DNA from: Acidobacteriaceae bacterium
GTDB lineage: Bacteria; Acidobacteriota; Terriglobia; Terriglobales; Acidobacteriaceae
Reading direction: 5' to 3'
DNA length: 10,201 nt
NCBI GenBank assembly: GCA_003165455.1
Contig: PLUJ01000270.1
Span: forward strand, 1 to 10,201
Below are positions 1 through 6,485 of this stretch, in pieces (the stretch's first letter is position 1; each line of letters begins with the position of its first letter). A program made the translations under genes and the position numbers. A model generated the notes under the pieces. It was not told the origin of the DNA and made no database searches. It worked only from the letters and a program-made list of their open reading frames with translations.

Positions 1-2
1 TC

Positions 3-269
3 GGCGCGCTCGATGCGCTCACTCGCGACCAACTGCAGCGCGAGTTTCTTTCGCTACAGCAGAGGCTGGGCAAAACCGTGGTCTTCGACACGCACGACCT
101 GCGCGAAGCGTTGCGGCTCGGTTCACGCATCGCTCTCATGGACGCCGGACGGCTGGTCACAGTTCTTCCCCCCGGAGATTTCTTGCGATCGAGTGACCCG
201 TTGGCCGCTGCCTATGTACAAGCTTTCGGGGACGGACTGGACTCGGCAGCAAATCGAGGTGCGTCATGA
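3..269 (+). CDS. ABC transporter ATP-binding protein, OpuCA/ProV-like, 3' end only
   Basis: This is the C-terminal part of the ATPase of a quaternary-amine (glycine betaine/choline/carnitine-type) ABC importer. It would hydrolyse ATP on the cytoplasmic side of the permease encoded next. The reading frame is open from base 3 and begins GALDALTRDQLQ, the segment just after the Walker B/D-loop in this family. It continues through GKTVVFDTHDLREALRLG, which holds the H-loop histidine (THD), and then RIALMDAGRLV, all typical of OpuCA/ProV/OsmV. The Walker A, signature and most of Walker B lie upstream of the window. No CBS-domain tail follows: the protein stops about 45 residues after the H-loop region, unlike longer OpuCA proteins. 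Its stop codon overlaps the permease start (ATGA at 266-269), so the two are probably translationally coupled. Family certainty is high; substrate is not determined. Confidence 0.9.
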   Translation, partial: GALDALTRDQLQREFLSLQQRLGKTVVFDTHDLREALRLGSRIALMDAGRLVTVLPPGDFLRSSDPLAAAYVQAFGDGLDSAANRGAS

Positions 270-898
270 ACCTCTTTCACTTCCTGTTGCAAAACCACGA
301 ACAGGTCCTGGAACTAACGCTGGAGCATCTCTGGCTGGTAGGAATCTCCACGCTGCTCGCGGTACTGATAGGCATCCCGCTGGGCATACTGAGTGCGCAC
401 TGGCCAGTTTTGAATAAGCCGGTGCTGGGAACTGCGAACATCATTCAAACGATTCCGAGTCTCGCGCTCTTTGGCTTTCTGCTGCCTGTGCCCTGGCTCG
501 GTGATCGTGCCGATCGCCTGGCGATTCTGGCGCTGACTCTCTACGCGCTGCTGCCCGTGATTCGCAACACCTACACCGGAATCCGTGGTGTCGATCCTGC
601 GGTGGTCGAAGCCGGTCGTGGCATGGGACTCACCGGCCGTCAGCTCTTGGTTCAGGTCGAATTGCCGCTGGCATTGAGCGTGATCCTCTCCGGCGTACGC
701 GTGGCGGTCGTGGTCTCGGTGGGACTGGCCACCATCGCTGCTGCGATTGGCGCCGGAGGCCTGGGTGAGTTCATTTTTCGCGGCCTCGCCATGGTGAACA
801 ACGAACTAATCCTCGCCGGAGCCATTCCCGCCGCCCTGCTCGCCTTGTCCGCAGATTTTGGCTTGGGCTGGCTGGAAAAGCGATTGCGCCCTAGATGA
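266..898 (+). CDS. ABC transporter permease, OpuCB/OsmW-like (betaine/quaternary amine family)
   Basis: This is a 210-residue inner-membrane permease of the ProW/OpuCB family, about the usual length for the stand-alone form. Hydrophobic segments lie at roughly residues 22-44, 55-78, 84-103, 137-165 and 180-203. The cytoplasmic EAA loop that docks on the ATPase is visible at 115-136 (EAGRGMGLTGRQLLVQVELP), with the conserved E-A, G and LP positions. IIQTIPSLALFGFLLP (59-74) and GAGGLGEFIFRG (162-173) are also typical of the family. The start overlaps the ATPase stop and its own stop overlaps the next start (ATGA at 895-898), so ATPase, permease and binding protein form one coupled operon. Only one permease is seen; some OpuC systems have two, and a second could lie upstream. 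Confidence 0.92.
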   Translation: MNLFHFLLQNHEQVLELTLEHLWLVGISTLLAVLIGIPLGILSAHWPVLNKPVLGTANIIQTIPSLALFGFLLPVPWLGDRADRLAILALTLYALLPVIRNTYTGIRGVDPAVVEAGRGMGLTGRQLLVQVELPLALSVILSGVRVAVVVSVGLATIAAAIGAGGLGEFIFRGLAMVNNELILAGAIPAALLALSADFGLGWLEKRLRPR

Positions 899-1866
899 CC
901 AGGGCGGCATGCGCCGGAACGATGAGTAGAACCATGATGAGTGGAACCATGACAGCCGCGCCTTCGGAGTTATCGAAATCCACACGGAATGGCATCGTCC
1001 TGGTGGTTCTGCTCTCTCTGCTGCTTGTATCGTGTGCTCCGGCTCATACGAATCGCATCGTCATCGGCTCGAAGAATTTCACAGAGTCCCTGATGCTGGG
1101 CGAGCTTTTGGCCCAACTCATCGAGTCCCGCACTCACTTAAAAGTTGAACGCCGCTTCTATCTTGCCGGGACCTACATCTGCCAGCAAGCGATGCTCGCT
1201 GGACGAATCGATCTGTACCCCGAATACACCGGCACCGCGCTCACGGCGATTCTCAAGCAAAAAGTCTCCGGCGATAAAACTCGCGTTTACCAGCAAGTGA
1301 AGAGCGAATATGAAAATCGATTTCATTTCACCCTCAGCCCTCCGTTCGGTTTTAACGACACGTTTGCGATGGAGATTCGCGGAGAAGATGCGCGCAGATT
1401 GAATCTCAAAACCTTGTCCCAATCCGGCCAATACACGCCGCACTGGCGCGCAGGATTTGGCTACGAATTCATGGAACGACCGGACGGATACCCCGGTCTG
1501 GCCGCTGCATACGGACTTCACTTCGCCGGCCCACCCCGCGTCATGGATCTCGGTCTCCTGGCCCCCGCATTAAAAAATCATCAAATCGATATGGCTGCCG
1601 GTAATGCCACCGACGGGTTGATTCCTGCGTTCGATTTTGCTGTTCTGGAAGACGATCGTCATTACTTTCCGCCCTACGAAGCCGTGGCGGTGGTTCGCCA
1701 GGAGAGCCTGCAACAGCATCCCGAAATAGCCGGAGCCATTGCCGCTTTGAGCGATAAAATTTCCGATCAGGAAATGCAGAAATTGAATTACGCCCTGGAT
1801 GGCCTGCACCGCGATGCCACCGATGTGGCGCACGAATTTCTGAAGAACAAAGGGCTAATCCAGTGA
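895..1866 (+). CDS. Substrate-binding lipoprotein of the quaternary-amine ABC importer (OpuCC/OsmF-like)
   Basis: This is an extracytoplasmic binding protein that would deliver a betaine-type solute to the permease. A hydrophobic stretch ends in the lipobox L-V-S-C, with the lipidated cysteine at residue 47 counted from base 895. The OpuAC domain follows: GSKNFTES (58-65), DLYPEYTGTALTAIL (106-120), GYEFMERPDGYPGL (189-202) and EDDRHYFPPYEAVAV (252-266), all hallmarks of the QAT family. At the position where the family usually has a Y-S-T-D-G motif, this protein has AGNATDGLI, so the ligand pocket may differ. The start is uncertain. The ATG at 895 overlaps the permease stop, but four more in-frame ATGs follow (922, 934, 937, 949). 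Starting at 949 would give a more usual 29-residue lipoprotein signal. The ligand could be glycine betaine, choline, carnitine or ergothioneine; the sequence does not decide. Confidence 0.9.
   Translation: MTRAACAGTMSRTMMSGTMTAAPSELSKSTRNGIVLVVLLSLLLVSCAPAHTNRIVIGSKNFTESLMLGELLAQLIESRTHLKVERRFYLAGTYICQQAMLAGRIDLYPEYTGTALTAILKQKVSGDKTRVYQQVKSEYENRFHFTLSPPFGFNDTFAMEIRGEDARRLNLKTLSQSGQYTPHWRAGFGYEFMERPDGYPGLAAAYGLHFAGPPRVMDLGLLAPALKNHQIDMAAGNATDGLIPAFDFAVLEDDRHYFPPYEAVAVVRQESLQQHPEIAGAIAALSDKISDQEMQKLNYALDGLHRDATDVAHEFLKNKGLIQ
922..951 (+). repeat. Tandem 15-bp duplication at the start of the binding-protein gene
   Basis: Two adjacent copies of ATGAGTRGAACCATG (922-936 and 937-951) differ at one base, A or G at the seventh position. 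Each encodes M-S-R/G-T-M, so the gene's 5' end carries a cluster of in-frame ATG codons. The duplication is in frame and does not disrupt the gene. Confidence 0.8.
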
Positions 1867-1886
1867 GTTCAGTCCAAATTTCCTGG

Positions 1887-2672
1887 TTAAATCAATATCT
1901 CTCCGCGGGTCACGAGGACTGCATTTCCCTTTAAGATCACCCGCTCGCCTTGAACCTGGCACCACATTTCGCCGCCGCGTTTTGAGACTTGCCGCGCATG
2001 CATATTGGTTTTGCCCAGCCTTCCAGACCAATACGGCGCCAGCGAGCAATGCGTCGATCCTGTGACCGGATCCTCCGGAATGCCATAACTCGGAACGAAA
2101 TAGCGTGAAACGAAATCGCAATCGTTTCCTGGAGCCGTAACCGCCACCCCCGCGGGATGAAGGCTCTCGATCCGCGCGAAATCCGGATGAATGCTTCGTA
2201 TTTTTTCCTCGCTGTCAAAAACTGCAAAATAATTATCTTGAATCTGCACTACAGCGGTCGGTCGTAATCCCAGTCCCTCAAGAAGGGCGTCCGGCGGTTG
2301 CAGGCAGTCCCAGGGCGGTAAAGCCGGAAAGTCCATCGCCAGTAAACTCCCGTCCCGCGCTACCGTCAAAGGTCCGCTCTTAGTGTGGAAACGCACCGAA
2401 TCCCGCGCAGGGCTAAGGTACTTCAACAGCACGAATCCGGAGGCCAGCGTCGCGTGGCCGCACAGTCGTACCTCGCTGCGGGGCGTAAACCAGCGAAGTT
2501 CGTAGTCGTCGCCCTTGGGTACGAAAAAAGCCGTCTCAGAAAGATTGTTTTCGGCAGCTACCGAACTCAGAATCTCGTCATCTAACCAATTCTTGAGCGG
2601 GCAGACCGCAGCAGGGTTGCCGCTAAAAGGGGTGGCTGTGAAGGCGTCAACAACGAAAACGGGAAGTGACAT
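1887..2672 (-). CDS. PhzF family isomerase/epimerase-like protein
   Basis: This 261-residue protein belongs to the PhzF/diaminopimelate-epimerase-fold family. The best known member, PhzF of phenazine synthesis, isomerises DHHA; most relatives, such as YddE and YHI9, have no firm substrate. Seen here: the N-terminal VVDAFTATPFSGNPAAV (7-23), NLSETAFF with the catalytic-type glutamate E46 (E45 in PhzF), RWFTPRSEVRLCGHAT with H73, and EDPVTGSTHC with D201 (D208 in PhzF). The catalytic set therefore looks complete and the length is normal. The frame can be extended to a TTG at 2714, but the ATG at 2672 puts V-V-D-A-F at the expected N-terminus and is preferred. A purine-rich AGGGGA sits unusually close to that ATG. 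The gene converges on the transporter with only 20 bases between stop codons. No other phenazine genes are present, so phenazine synthesis is unlikely. Confidence 0.9.
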   Translation of the reverse strand: MSLPVFVVDAFTATPFSGNPAAVCPLKNWLDDEILSSVAAENNLSETAFFVPKGDDYELRWFTPRSEVRLCGHATLASGFVLLKYLSPARDSVRFHTKSGPLTVARDGSLLAMDFPALPPWDCLQPPDALLEGLGLRPTAVVQIQDNYFAVFDSEEKIRSIHPDFARIESLHPAGVAVTAPGNDCDFVSRYFVPSYGIPEDPVTGSTHCSLAPYWSGRLGKTNMHARQVSKRGGEMWCQVQGERVILKGNAVLVTRGEILI

Positions 2673-2774
2673 TCCCCTATGGTATCCGAAGGCCCCAGCG
2701 CATAGAATCGTCAAACTGCACGTGCTTTTGCTTCTCAGGGTTGTATTTTTTCGTCACTAATATTGGAGATCTCT
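2673..2774. promoter_or_regulatory. Divergent intergenic region between phzF-like gene and egtB
   Basis: These 102 bases separate two divergently transcribed genes, so promoters for both are expected here. The egtB side is T-rich (2741-2751). No convincing -35/-10 pair at standard spacing could be assigned on either strand, so this rests on gene orientation alone. Confidence 0.35.
2765..2768 (+). promoter_or_regulatory. Ribosome binding site of egtB
   Basis: GGAG lies six bases before the ATG at 2775. It overlaps the codons of the alternative in-frame TTG start at 2763, which settles the start in favour of the ATG. Confidence 0.7.
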
Positions 2775-4121
2775 ATGCCCACTGCACTCATTAATTCCTC
2801 TGTCCATCAAGCGTTGATCGAGCAACTGGCGAACGCCCGTCAACAAACCGACGATCTTTTCGCCATCGTTCATCCGGATGCGCTCTATGATCGGCCGATC
2901 GCAGAGCGCCATCGCATTGTTTTCTACATTGGACACTTGGAAGCTTTCGATTGGAACCTCTTGCATGATCCAATTCTTGGATTGAAGGCTTTTCATCCGG
3001 AGTTTGATCGTCTCTTCGCATTCGGCATCGACCCCGTTGGCGGTGGATTACCCACCGATCAACCTTCGGAGTGGCCTTCGATTGCGGCAGTGAATGAGTA
3101 TGTTCAGAAAATCCGTTCCGCCATCGATGTGAAGTTACACGCTGCACTCGATTCTGCCGGCTCCGCCATCGAGAATCAGACGGGTGGCTCCTCGCTTAAC
3201 ACTTTTCTCAATGTTGCTGTCGAGCACCGGTTGATGCACGCCGAGACGCTTGCTTATATGCTTCATCAATTGCCGCTGAATCGTAAGATCCATCAGGGAG
3301 AACCCCTCGATCTCGACAATCCTCCGGTCGATCATCGCAGTATCGAAATCCCCGCAGGATCCGTCACGCTCGGTCTGCAGCGCGAAAGCGGTGTGTTCGG
3401 CTGGGATAATGAATTCGAATCCCACACGGCTGAAGTTCCGGCGTTTTCCATCGACAAGTACAAAGTTACGAATCGGCAATACCTGGAATTTATCGAGGCA
3501 AGCGGTTATCACGCTCCCGAATACTGGAGTGCTGAAGATTGGCAGTGGATTTCAGAAAACAGGATCTCTTGCCCCGCTTTCTGGAAGCGCGATTCGAATC
3601 GCAATTGGCTTTACCGCACAATGTTTGAGGATGTTCCGCTGCCCCTGGACTGGCCCGTCTATGTATGTCAGGCGGAAGCTAAGGCGTATGCGAATTGGGC
3701 AGGGAATTCTTTACCCACAGAGGCTGAGTGGCAGCGGGCCGCTTTCTGCGTGCCGAGCGGCGATCAGCGGCTGTATCCGTGGGGCCCGAAAAATCCGTCT
3801 CCGGAGTTCGGTAATTTTGATTTCGAGCGCTGGAGTCCCGCTCCCGTGAATGCTTTCGCATCCAGCAAGAGCGCTTATGGAGTCCAGGGAATGGTTGGCA
3901 ACGGTTGGGAGTGGACCTCCTCTGAATTCGCTCCATTTCCCGGATTCGAACCATTTCCGTTTTACCCGGGATACTCCGCCAACTTTTTCGACGGCAAACA
4001 CTTCGTCATGAAAGGCGGATCGTCGCGAACCGCAGCCTGCATGCTACGGCCTAGCTTTCGCAACTGGTTCCAGGCACATTACCAATTCATCTACACCGGA
4101 TTTCGCTGCGTTAGCCGTTGA
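2775..4121 (+). CDS. egtB: EgtB-like non-heme iron sulfoxide synthase (DinB + FGE-sulfatase domains)
   Basis: EgtB enzymes use iron and O2 to join a thiol (gamma-glutamylcysteine or cysteine) to C2 of hercynine's imidazole, forming the C-S bond of ergothioneine. The 448-residue product has the family architecture: an N-terminal DinB-like helical domain (about 10-160) and a C-terminal FGE-sulfatase domain (about 190-447) with LPTEAEWQRAA (313-323), GNGWEWTSS (375-383) and a terminal GFRCV. The three-histidine iron site is visible as H54 in IGHLEAFDWN and H151/H155 in EHRLMHAETL (HxxxH). Unusual points are that the loop after the first histidine reads LFAFGIDPVGGGLP (80-93), and RNW near the C-terminus is followed by FQAHY rather than the D-x-x-x-R recalled from mycobacterial EgtB. 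The thiol donor may therefore differ. egtD follows after 18 bases. The gene lacks the fused methyltransferase of OvoA, and adjacency to egtD supports the EgtB call. Confidence 0.88.
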   Translation: MPTALINSSVHQALIEQLANARQQTDDLFAIVHPDALYDRPIAERHRIVFYIGHLEAFDWNLLHDPILGLKAFHPEFDRLFAFGIDPVGGGLPTDQPSEWPSIAAVNEYVQKIRSAIDVKLHAALDSAGSAIENQTGGSSLNTFLNVAVEHRLMHAETLAYMLHQLPLNRKIHQGEPLDLDNPPVDHRSIEIPAGSVTLGLQRESGVFGWDNEFESHTAEVPAFSIDKYKVTNRQYLEFIEASGYHAPEYWSAEDWQWISENRISCPAFWKRDSNRNWLYRTMFEDVPLPLDWPVYVCQAEAKAYANWAGNSLPTEAEWQRAAFCVPSGDQRLYPWGPKNPSPEFGNFDFERWSPAPVNAFASSKSAYGVQGMVGNGWEWTSSEFAPFPGFEPFPFYPGYSANFFDGKHFVMKGGSSRTAACMLRPSFRNWFQAHYQFIYTGFRCVSR

Positions 4122-4125
4122 CGTT

Positions 4126-4131
4126 AAGGAG
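4126..4131 (+). promoter_or_regulatory. Ribosome binding site of egtD
   Basis: A strong AAGGAG lies eight bases before the ATG at 4140, in the 18-base gap after egtB. It fixes the egtD start and indicates independent, efficient initiation within the egtBD operon. Confidence 0.8.
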
Positions 4132-4139
4132 CTATCAAG

Positions 4140-5108
4140 ATGCTCGTGCACGCCATACCCGCCGATCTCACGTATGAATTCGCCGCCGACGTGCGCGCCG
4201 GTCTCAGCAAACGCGGCCAAAAAGAGCTTCTCTCTAAGTATTTGTATGACGACGTCGGCTCAGCGCTGTTCGAAGTCATCTGCCATCTCCCCGAATATGG
4301 CCTGACCCGCGCCGATGAACGGCTTCTGCGCCGCCATGCGGAGGAAATCGTCGAACGCCTGCCAGTGCCGATTGCTGTTGCTGAACTTGGCAGCGGGAGT
4401 GGCAAAAAGACTCGTCAAATTCTCGAGGCTTTTTGCCGGCGTCAGCCGACCCGCTACTATCCCATCGAGATTTCCCGCGCGGCCCTTGCCATGTGCGAGC
4501 GCGAACTCAGCGATATCGACTGCATCAGCATCCTCGGCTTCGAGCGTGAATACCTCGATGGCCTGCGCGAGGTCGCCGCGCAACGCCGGTCCGGTCAGGC
4601 TCTTCTCGTTCTGTTCCTTGGCAGCACCATCGGCAACTTCGACCGCATGGCCGGTCTAAAGTTCCTGAACCAGGTTCGTCGGAACCTCCAGCCCGGAGAT
4701 TCTATGCTGCTCGGAACTGATCTCGTGAAACCAAGTGCTCAACTCATCGCCGCCTACGACGACGAACTCGGCGTTACCGCCGCCTTTAACCTAAACGTGC
4801 TCGCCCGCATCAATCGCGAACTTGACGGGAACTTCGATCTTCGCAAATTCGAGCACGTAGCAAAGATCAACCACCATGCCCGCAGCGTCGAGATGCATCT
4901 GCGCTCCATGTGCCGCCAGACTGTAGAAATCCCAGCTTCCGATATCAGCGTGGACTTTCGCGAAGGCGAAACCATCTGGACTGAAAGCAGCCATAAGTAT
5001 TCTCCCGAAGATGTTGTGGAAATAGCCCGCACGGCTGGTTTCCGTTGCGATGTTCAGTGGATCGACGAGGAGTGGCCTTTCGCGGAAAATCTGCTGATCG
5101 CGGAATAG
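4140..5108 (+). CDS. egtD: EgtD, L-histidine N-alpha-methyltransferase
   Basis: EgtD uses three S-adenosylmethionine molecules to trimethylate the amino group of histidine, giving hercynine, the first ergothioneine intermediate. The 322-residue length matches the family. Seen here: SKYLYDDVGSALFE (32-45), LPEYGLTR (50-57), the SAM-binding AELGSGSGKKT (81-91), FLGSTIGNF (159-167), LLGTDLVK (190-197) and WTESSHKY (280-287). Against the Mycobacterium smegmatis enzyme as recalled, the histidine-binding residues are all retained: Y36 and Y53 (Y39 and Y56 there) and N166, Y206, E282 and S284 at the same numbers. The second tyrosine of the usual PEYY motif is glycine here. The gene shares an operon with egtB, while egtA, egtC and egtE are absent from the window. 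Functional assignment is strong. Confidence 0.95.
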   Translation: MLVHAIPADLTYEFAADVRAGLSKRGQKELLSKYLYDDVGSALFEVICHLPEYGLTRADERLLRRHAEEIVERLPVPIAVAELGSGSGKKTRQILEAFCRRQPTRYYPIEISRAALAMCERELSDIDCISILGFEREYLDGLREVAAQRRSGQALLVLFLGSTIGNFDRMAGLKFLNQVRRNLQPGDSMLLGTDLVKPSAQLIAAYDDELGVTAAFNLNVLARINRELDGNFDLRKFEHVAKINHHARSVEMHLRSMCRQTVEIPASDISVDFREGETIWTESSHKYSPEDVVEIARTAGFRCDVQWIDEEWPFAENLLIAE

Positions 5109-5141
5109 CTGTCTCGCCGCACCGTTGTTAAAGAATTGCAT

Positions 5142-5173
5142 CGCGAGGTAAAACTTTGTAAATCCCGCGTTTT
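5142..5173 (+). terminator. Weak candidate intrinsic terminator after egtD
   Basis: CGCG (5142-5145) can pair with CGCG (5166-5169), extended by G-C, G-U and U-A pairs after one A/C mismatch, and is followed by TTTT (5170-5173). The stem is short, imperfect and has a large A/T-rich loop, so transcription may well read into the next gene. Confidence 0.3.
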
Positions 5174-5207
5174 GTGCACCCTGCCGATGTAGATTAATGA
5201 AAGGCTT

Positions 5208-6416
5208 ATGCGCACGATCACTACCCGAATTTTGCCCTGCATCCTCCCGATTGCACTTGCGGCGAGTATCATGCCCCATTGCTACGCTGGGGCTACCGTC
5301 GAGCAATCTCCGGCCGAGCAAACCACTCCCTCCGTAAGTAAGGCAATCGGTGCCATCAAATCTTTAACTGGAACGACGATTGCCCTCACGCCGGATTCCG
5401 GCCCCGACGTAAACATTGTCGTGCAGCCTGCGGCGCAAATCGTTCGCATCGAGCCCGGGGCAAAAAGTCTAAGCGACGCCGCTCCCATCACTTTGCAGGA
5501 TCTTCAAGTCGGAGATCGCATACGCGTTACCGGTAAGCTTTCCGATGATGGCCATACCCTTCTCGCCGGAAAAATTATCGCTATTAAGCACGCTGACCTT
5601 GAAGCCCGCCACCAACTGGAACTGCAAGATTGGCAGAAGCGTGGCGTGGATGGACTTGCCACGGCCGTCGATCCCGCGGCGGGTACGGTCACCATTACGG
5701 TGCGAACTAAACCAGTAGTCGTGCATATCTCCAACGCTACCGTCGTTCGCCGCTACCCGCCGGATTCCGTAAAGTTTGACGACGCCAGAACCAGCACGCT
5801 GCAGGCAATTCATCCCGGAGATCAAATACGCGCTCGCGGCACTCGCAGCGCTGACGGAAGCGAGTTGGCGGCGGATGAGATTGTCTCCGGCGCTTTCCGC
5901 AACATCGCCGGAACCATCAACTCGGTTGACGCAAGTTCATCCATCATTAGCGTTCATGATTTGTTGGCGAAGAAAAATTTGGACTTCAAAATTACCGCCG
6001 ATTCGCAGCTTCGAAAATTGCCCCCGGAGATGGCGCAACGCATTGCCATGCGTTTCAAGGGACGAGCTGGCGGGAATGCATCCGGGTCATCCGCTGCCGC
6101 TCCCAACGCCGCCAGCGCCGAGCATCAACGGCCATCGGGAGAAGCAGCGGGTTCGGGCGCACCCGGCTCAAACCCACGCGGTGCGCCGGATTTACAGCAG
6201 ATGCTCTCCCACGTTCCTACTATTACTCTTTCCGATCTCCATAAAGGAGACGCTGTCGTCTTGGTTTCTACAGAGGGCAACGCGGGAGGGGGTACGGCAA
6301 TCACGCTCTTAAGCGGCGTCGAACCGATTCTGCAGGCCGCACCTGGCGCGAGCAGTTCATCCATCCTCTCGCCTTGGAGCCTGAGTGCCCCAGCTGGAGA
6401 TGCTGGCGGCCCATAA
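5208..6416 (+). CDS. Exported protein with three DUF5666-like repeats
   Basis: This 402-residue protein has no known enzymatic role. A signal peptide is likely (MRTITTRILPCILPIALAAS and on to about residue 28, with possible cleavage after C-Y-A or A-G-A). Three repeats of the same plan follow: an ATxVD/GTVTI-type strand pair, then a G-D motif with turn and strand. They are at about 45-127 (VGDRIRVTGKLSDDGHTLLA), 148-228 (PGDQIRARGTRSADGSELAA) and 232-369 (KGDAVVLVSTEGN). The third is interrupted by a Gly/Ala/Ser/Pro-rich linker (285-330). DUF5666 domains are expected to be small beta-barrels, common in exported proteins of Acidobacteriota. The gene begins 99 bases after egtD and ends 69 bases before the TonB-dependent receptor, so it may be co-transcribed with the receptor. 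Only a weak AAAGG is seen three bases before the ATG, leaving the start less certain. Family call moderately sure; function unknown. Confidence 0.8.
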   Translation: MRTITTRILPCILPIALAASIMPHCYAGATVEQSPAEQTTPSVSKAIGAIKSLTGTTIALTPDSGPDVNIVVQPAAQIVRIEPGAKSLSDAAPITLQDLQVGDRIRVTGKLSDDGHTLLAGKIIAIKHADLEARHQLELQDWQKRGVDGLATAVDPAAGTVTITVRTKPVVVHISNATVVRRYPPDSVKFDDARTSTLQAIHPGDQIRARGTRSADGSELAADEIVSGAFRNIAGTINSVDASSSIISVHDLLAKKNLDFKITADSQLRKLPPEMAQRIAMRFKGRAGGNASGSSAAAPNAASAEHQRPSGEAAGSGAPGSNPRGAPDLQQMLSHVPTITLSDLHKGDAVVLVSTEGNAGGGTAITLLSGVEPILQAAPGASSSSILSPWSLSAPAGDAGGP

Positions 6417-6475
6417 CAAGTATTCTCCCGCCCCACTCGATCCGCAATTTTACAGAAGAGCTTTTGAAACGATAT

Positions 6476-6481
6476 GGAAGG
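6476..6481 (+). promoter_or_regulatory. Probable ribosome binding site of the TonB-dependent receptor gene
   Basis: GGAAGG lies four bases before the ATG at 6486. It supports that start over the in-frame ATG at 6474, which lacks a clear site and would add M-E-G-L before the basic signal peptide. Confidence 0.5.
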
Positions 6482-6485
6482 TTTG

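Noticed and set aside
13..417. A + strand open frame overlapping the ATPase and permease genes
   Set aside because: Both overlapped genes have strong family motifs in other frames; this translation is Cys/Trp/Arg-rich and resembles nothing.
1138..1833. Open frames on the - strand inside the binding-protein gene
   Set aside because: They lie wholly within a well-supported + strand gene and their translations show no recognisable family or signal; they are shadow frames.
2775..4121. Formylglycine-generating enzyme (sulfatase activator) as the identity of the egtB-like gene
   Set aside because: It has an N-terminal DinB-type domain with the three-histidine iron site and sits next to egtD; FGE instead uses a cysteine pair, which is not seen, and no sulfatase is nearby.
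5136..5164. TTGCAT and TAAATC with 17-base spacing as a promoter for the DUF5666 gene
   Set aside because: The -10 element matches only about three of six consensus positions and it overlaps the candidate terminator stem; too weak to call.
5934..6366. Repeated AGTTCATCCATC in the DUF5666 gene
   Set aside because: Both copies encode Ser-Ser-Ile stretches in frame; likely coincidence of codon use rather than a repeat element.
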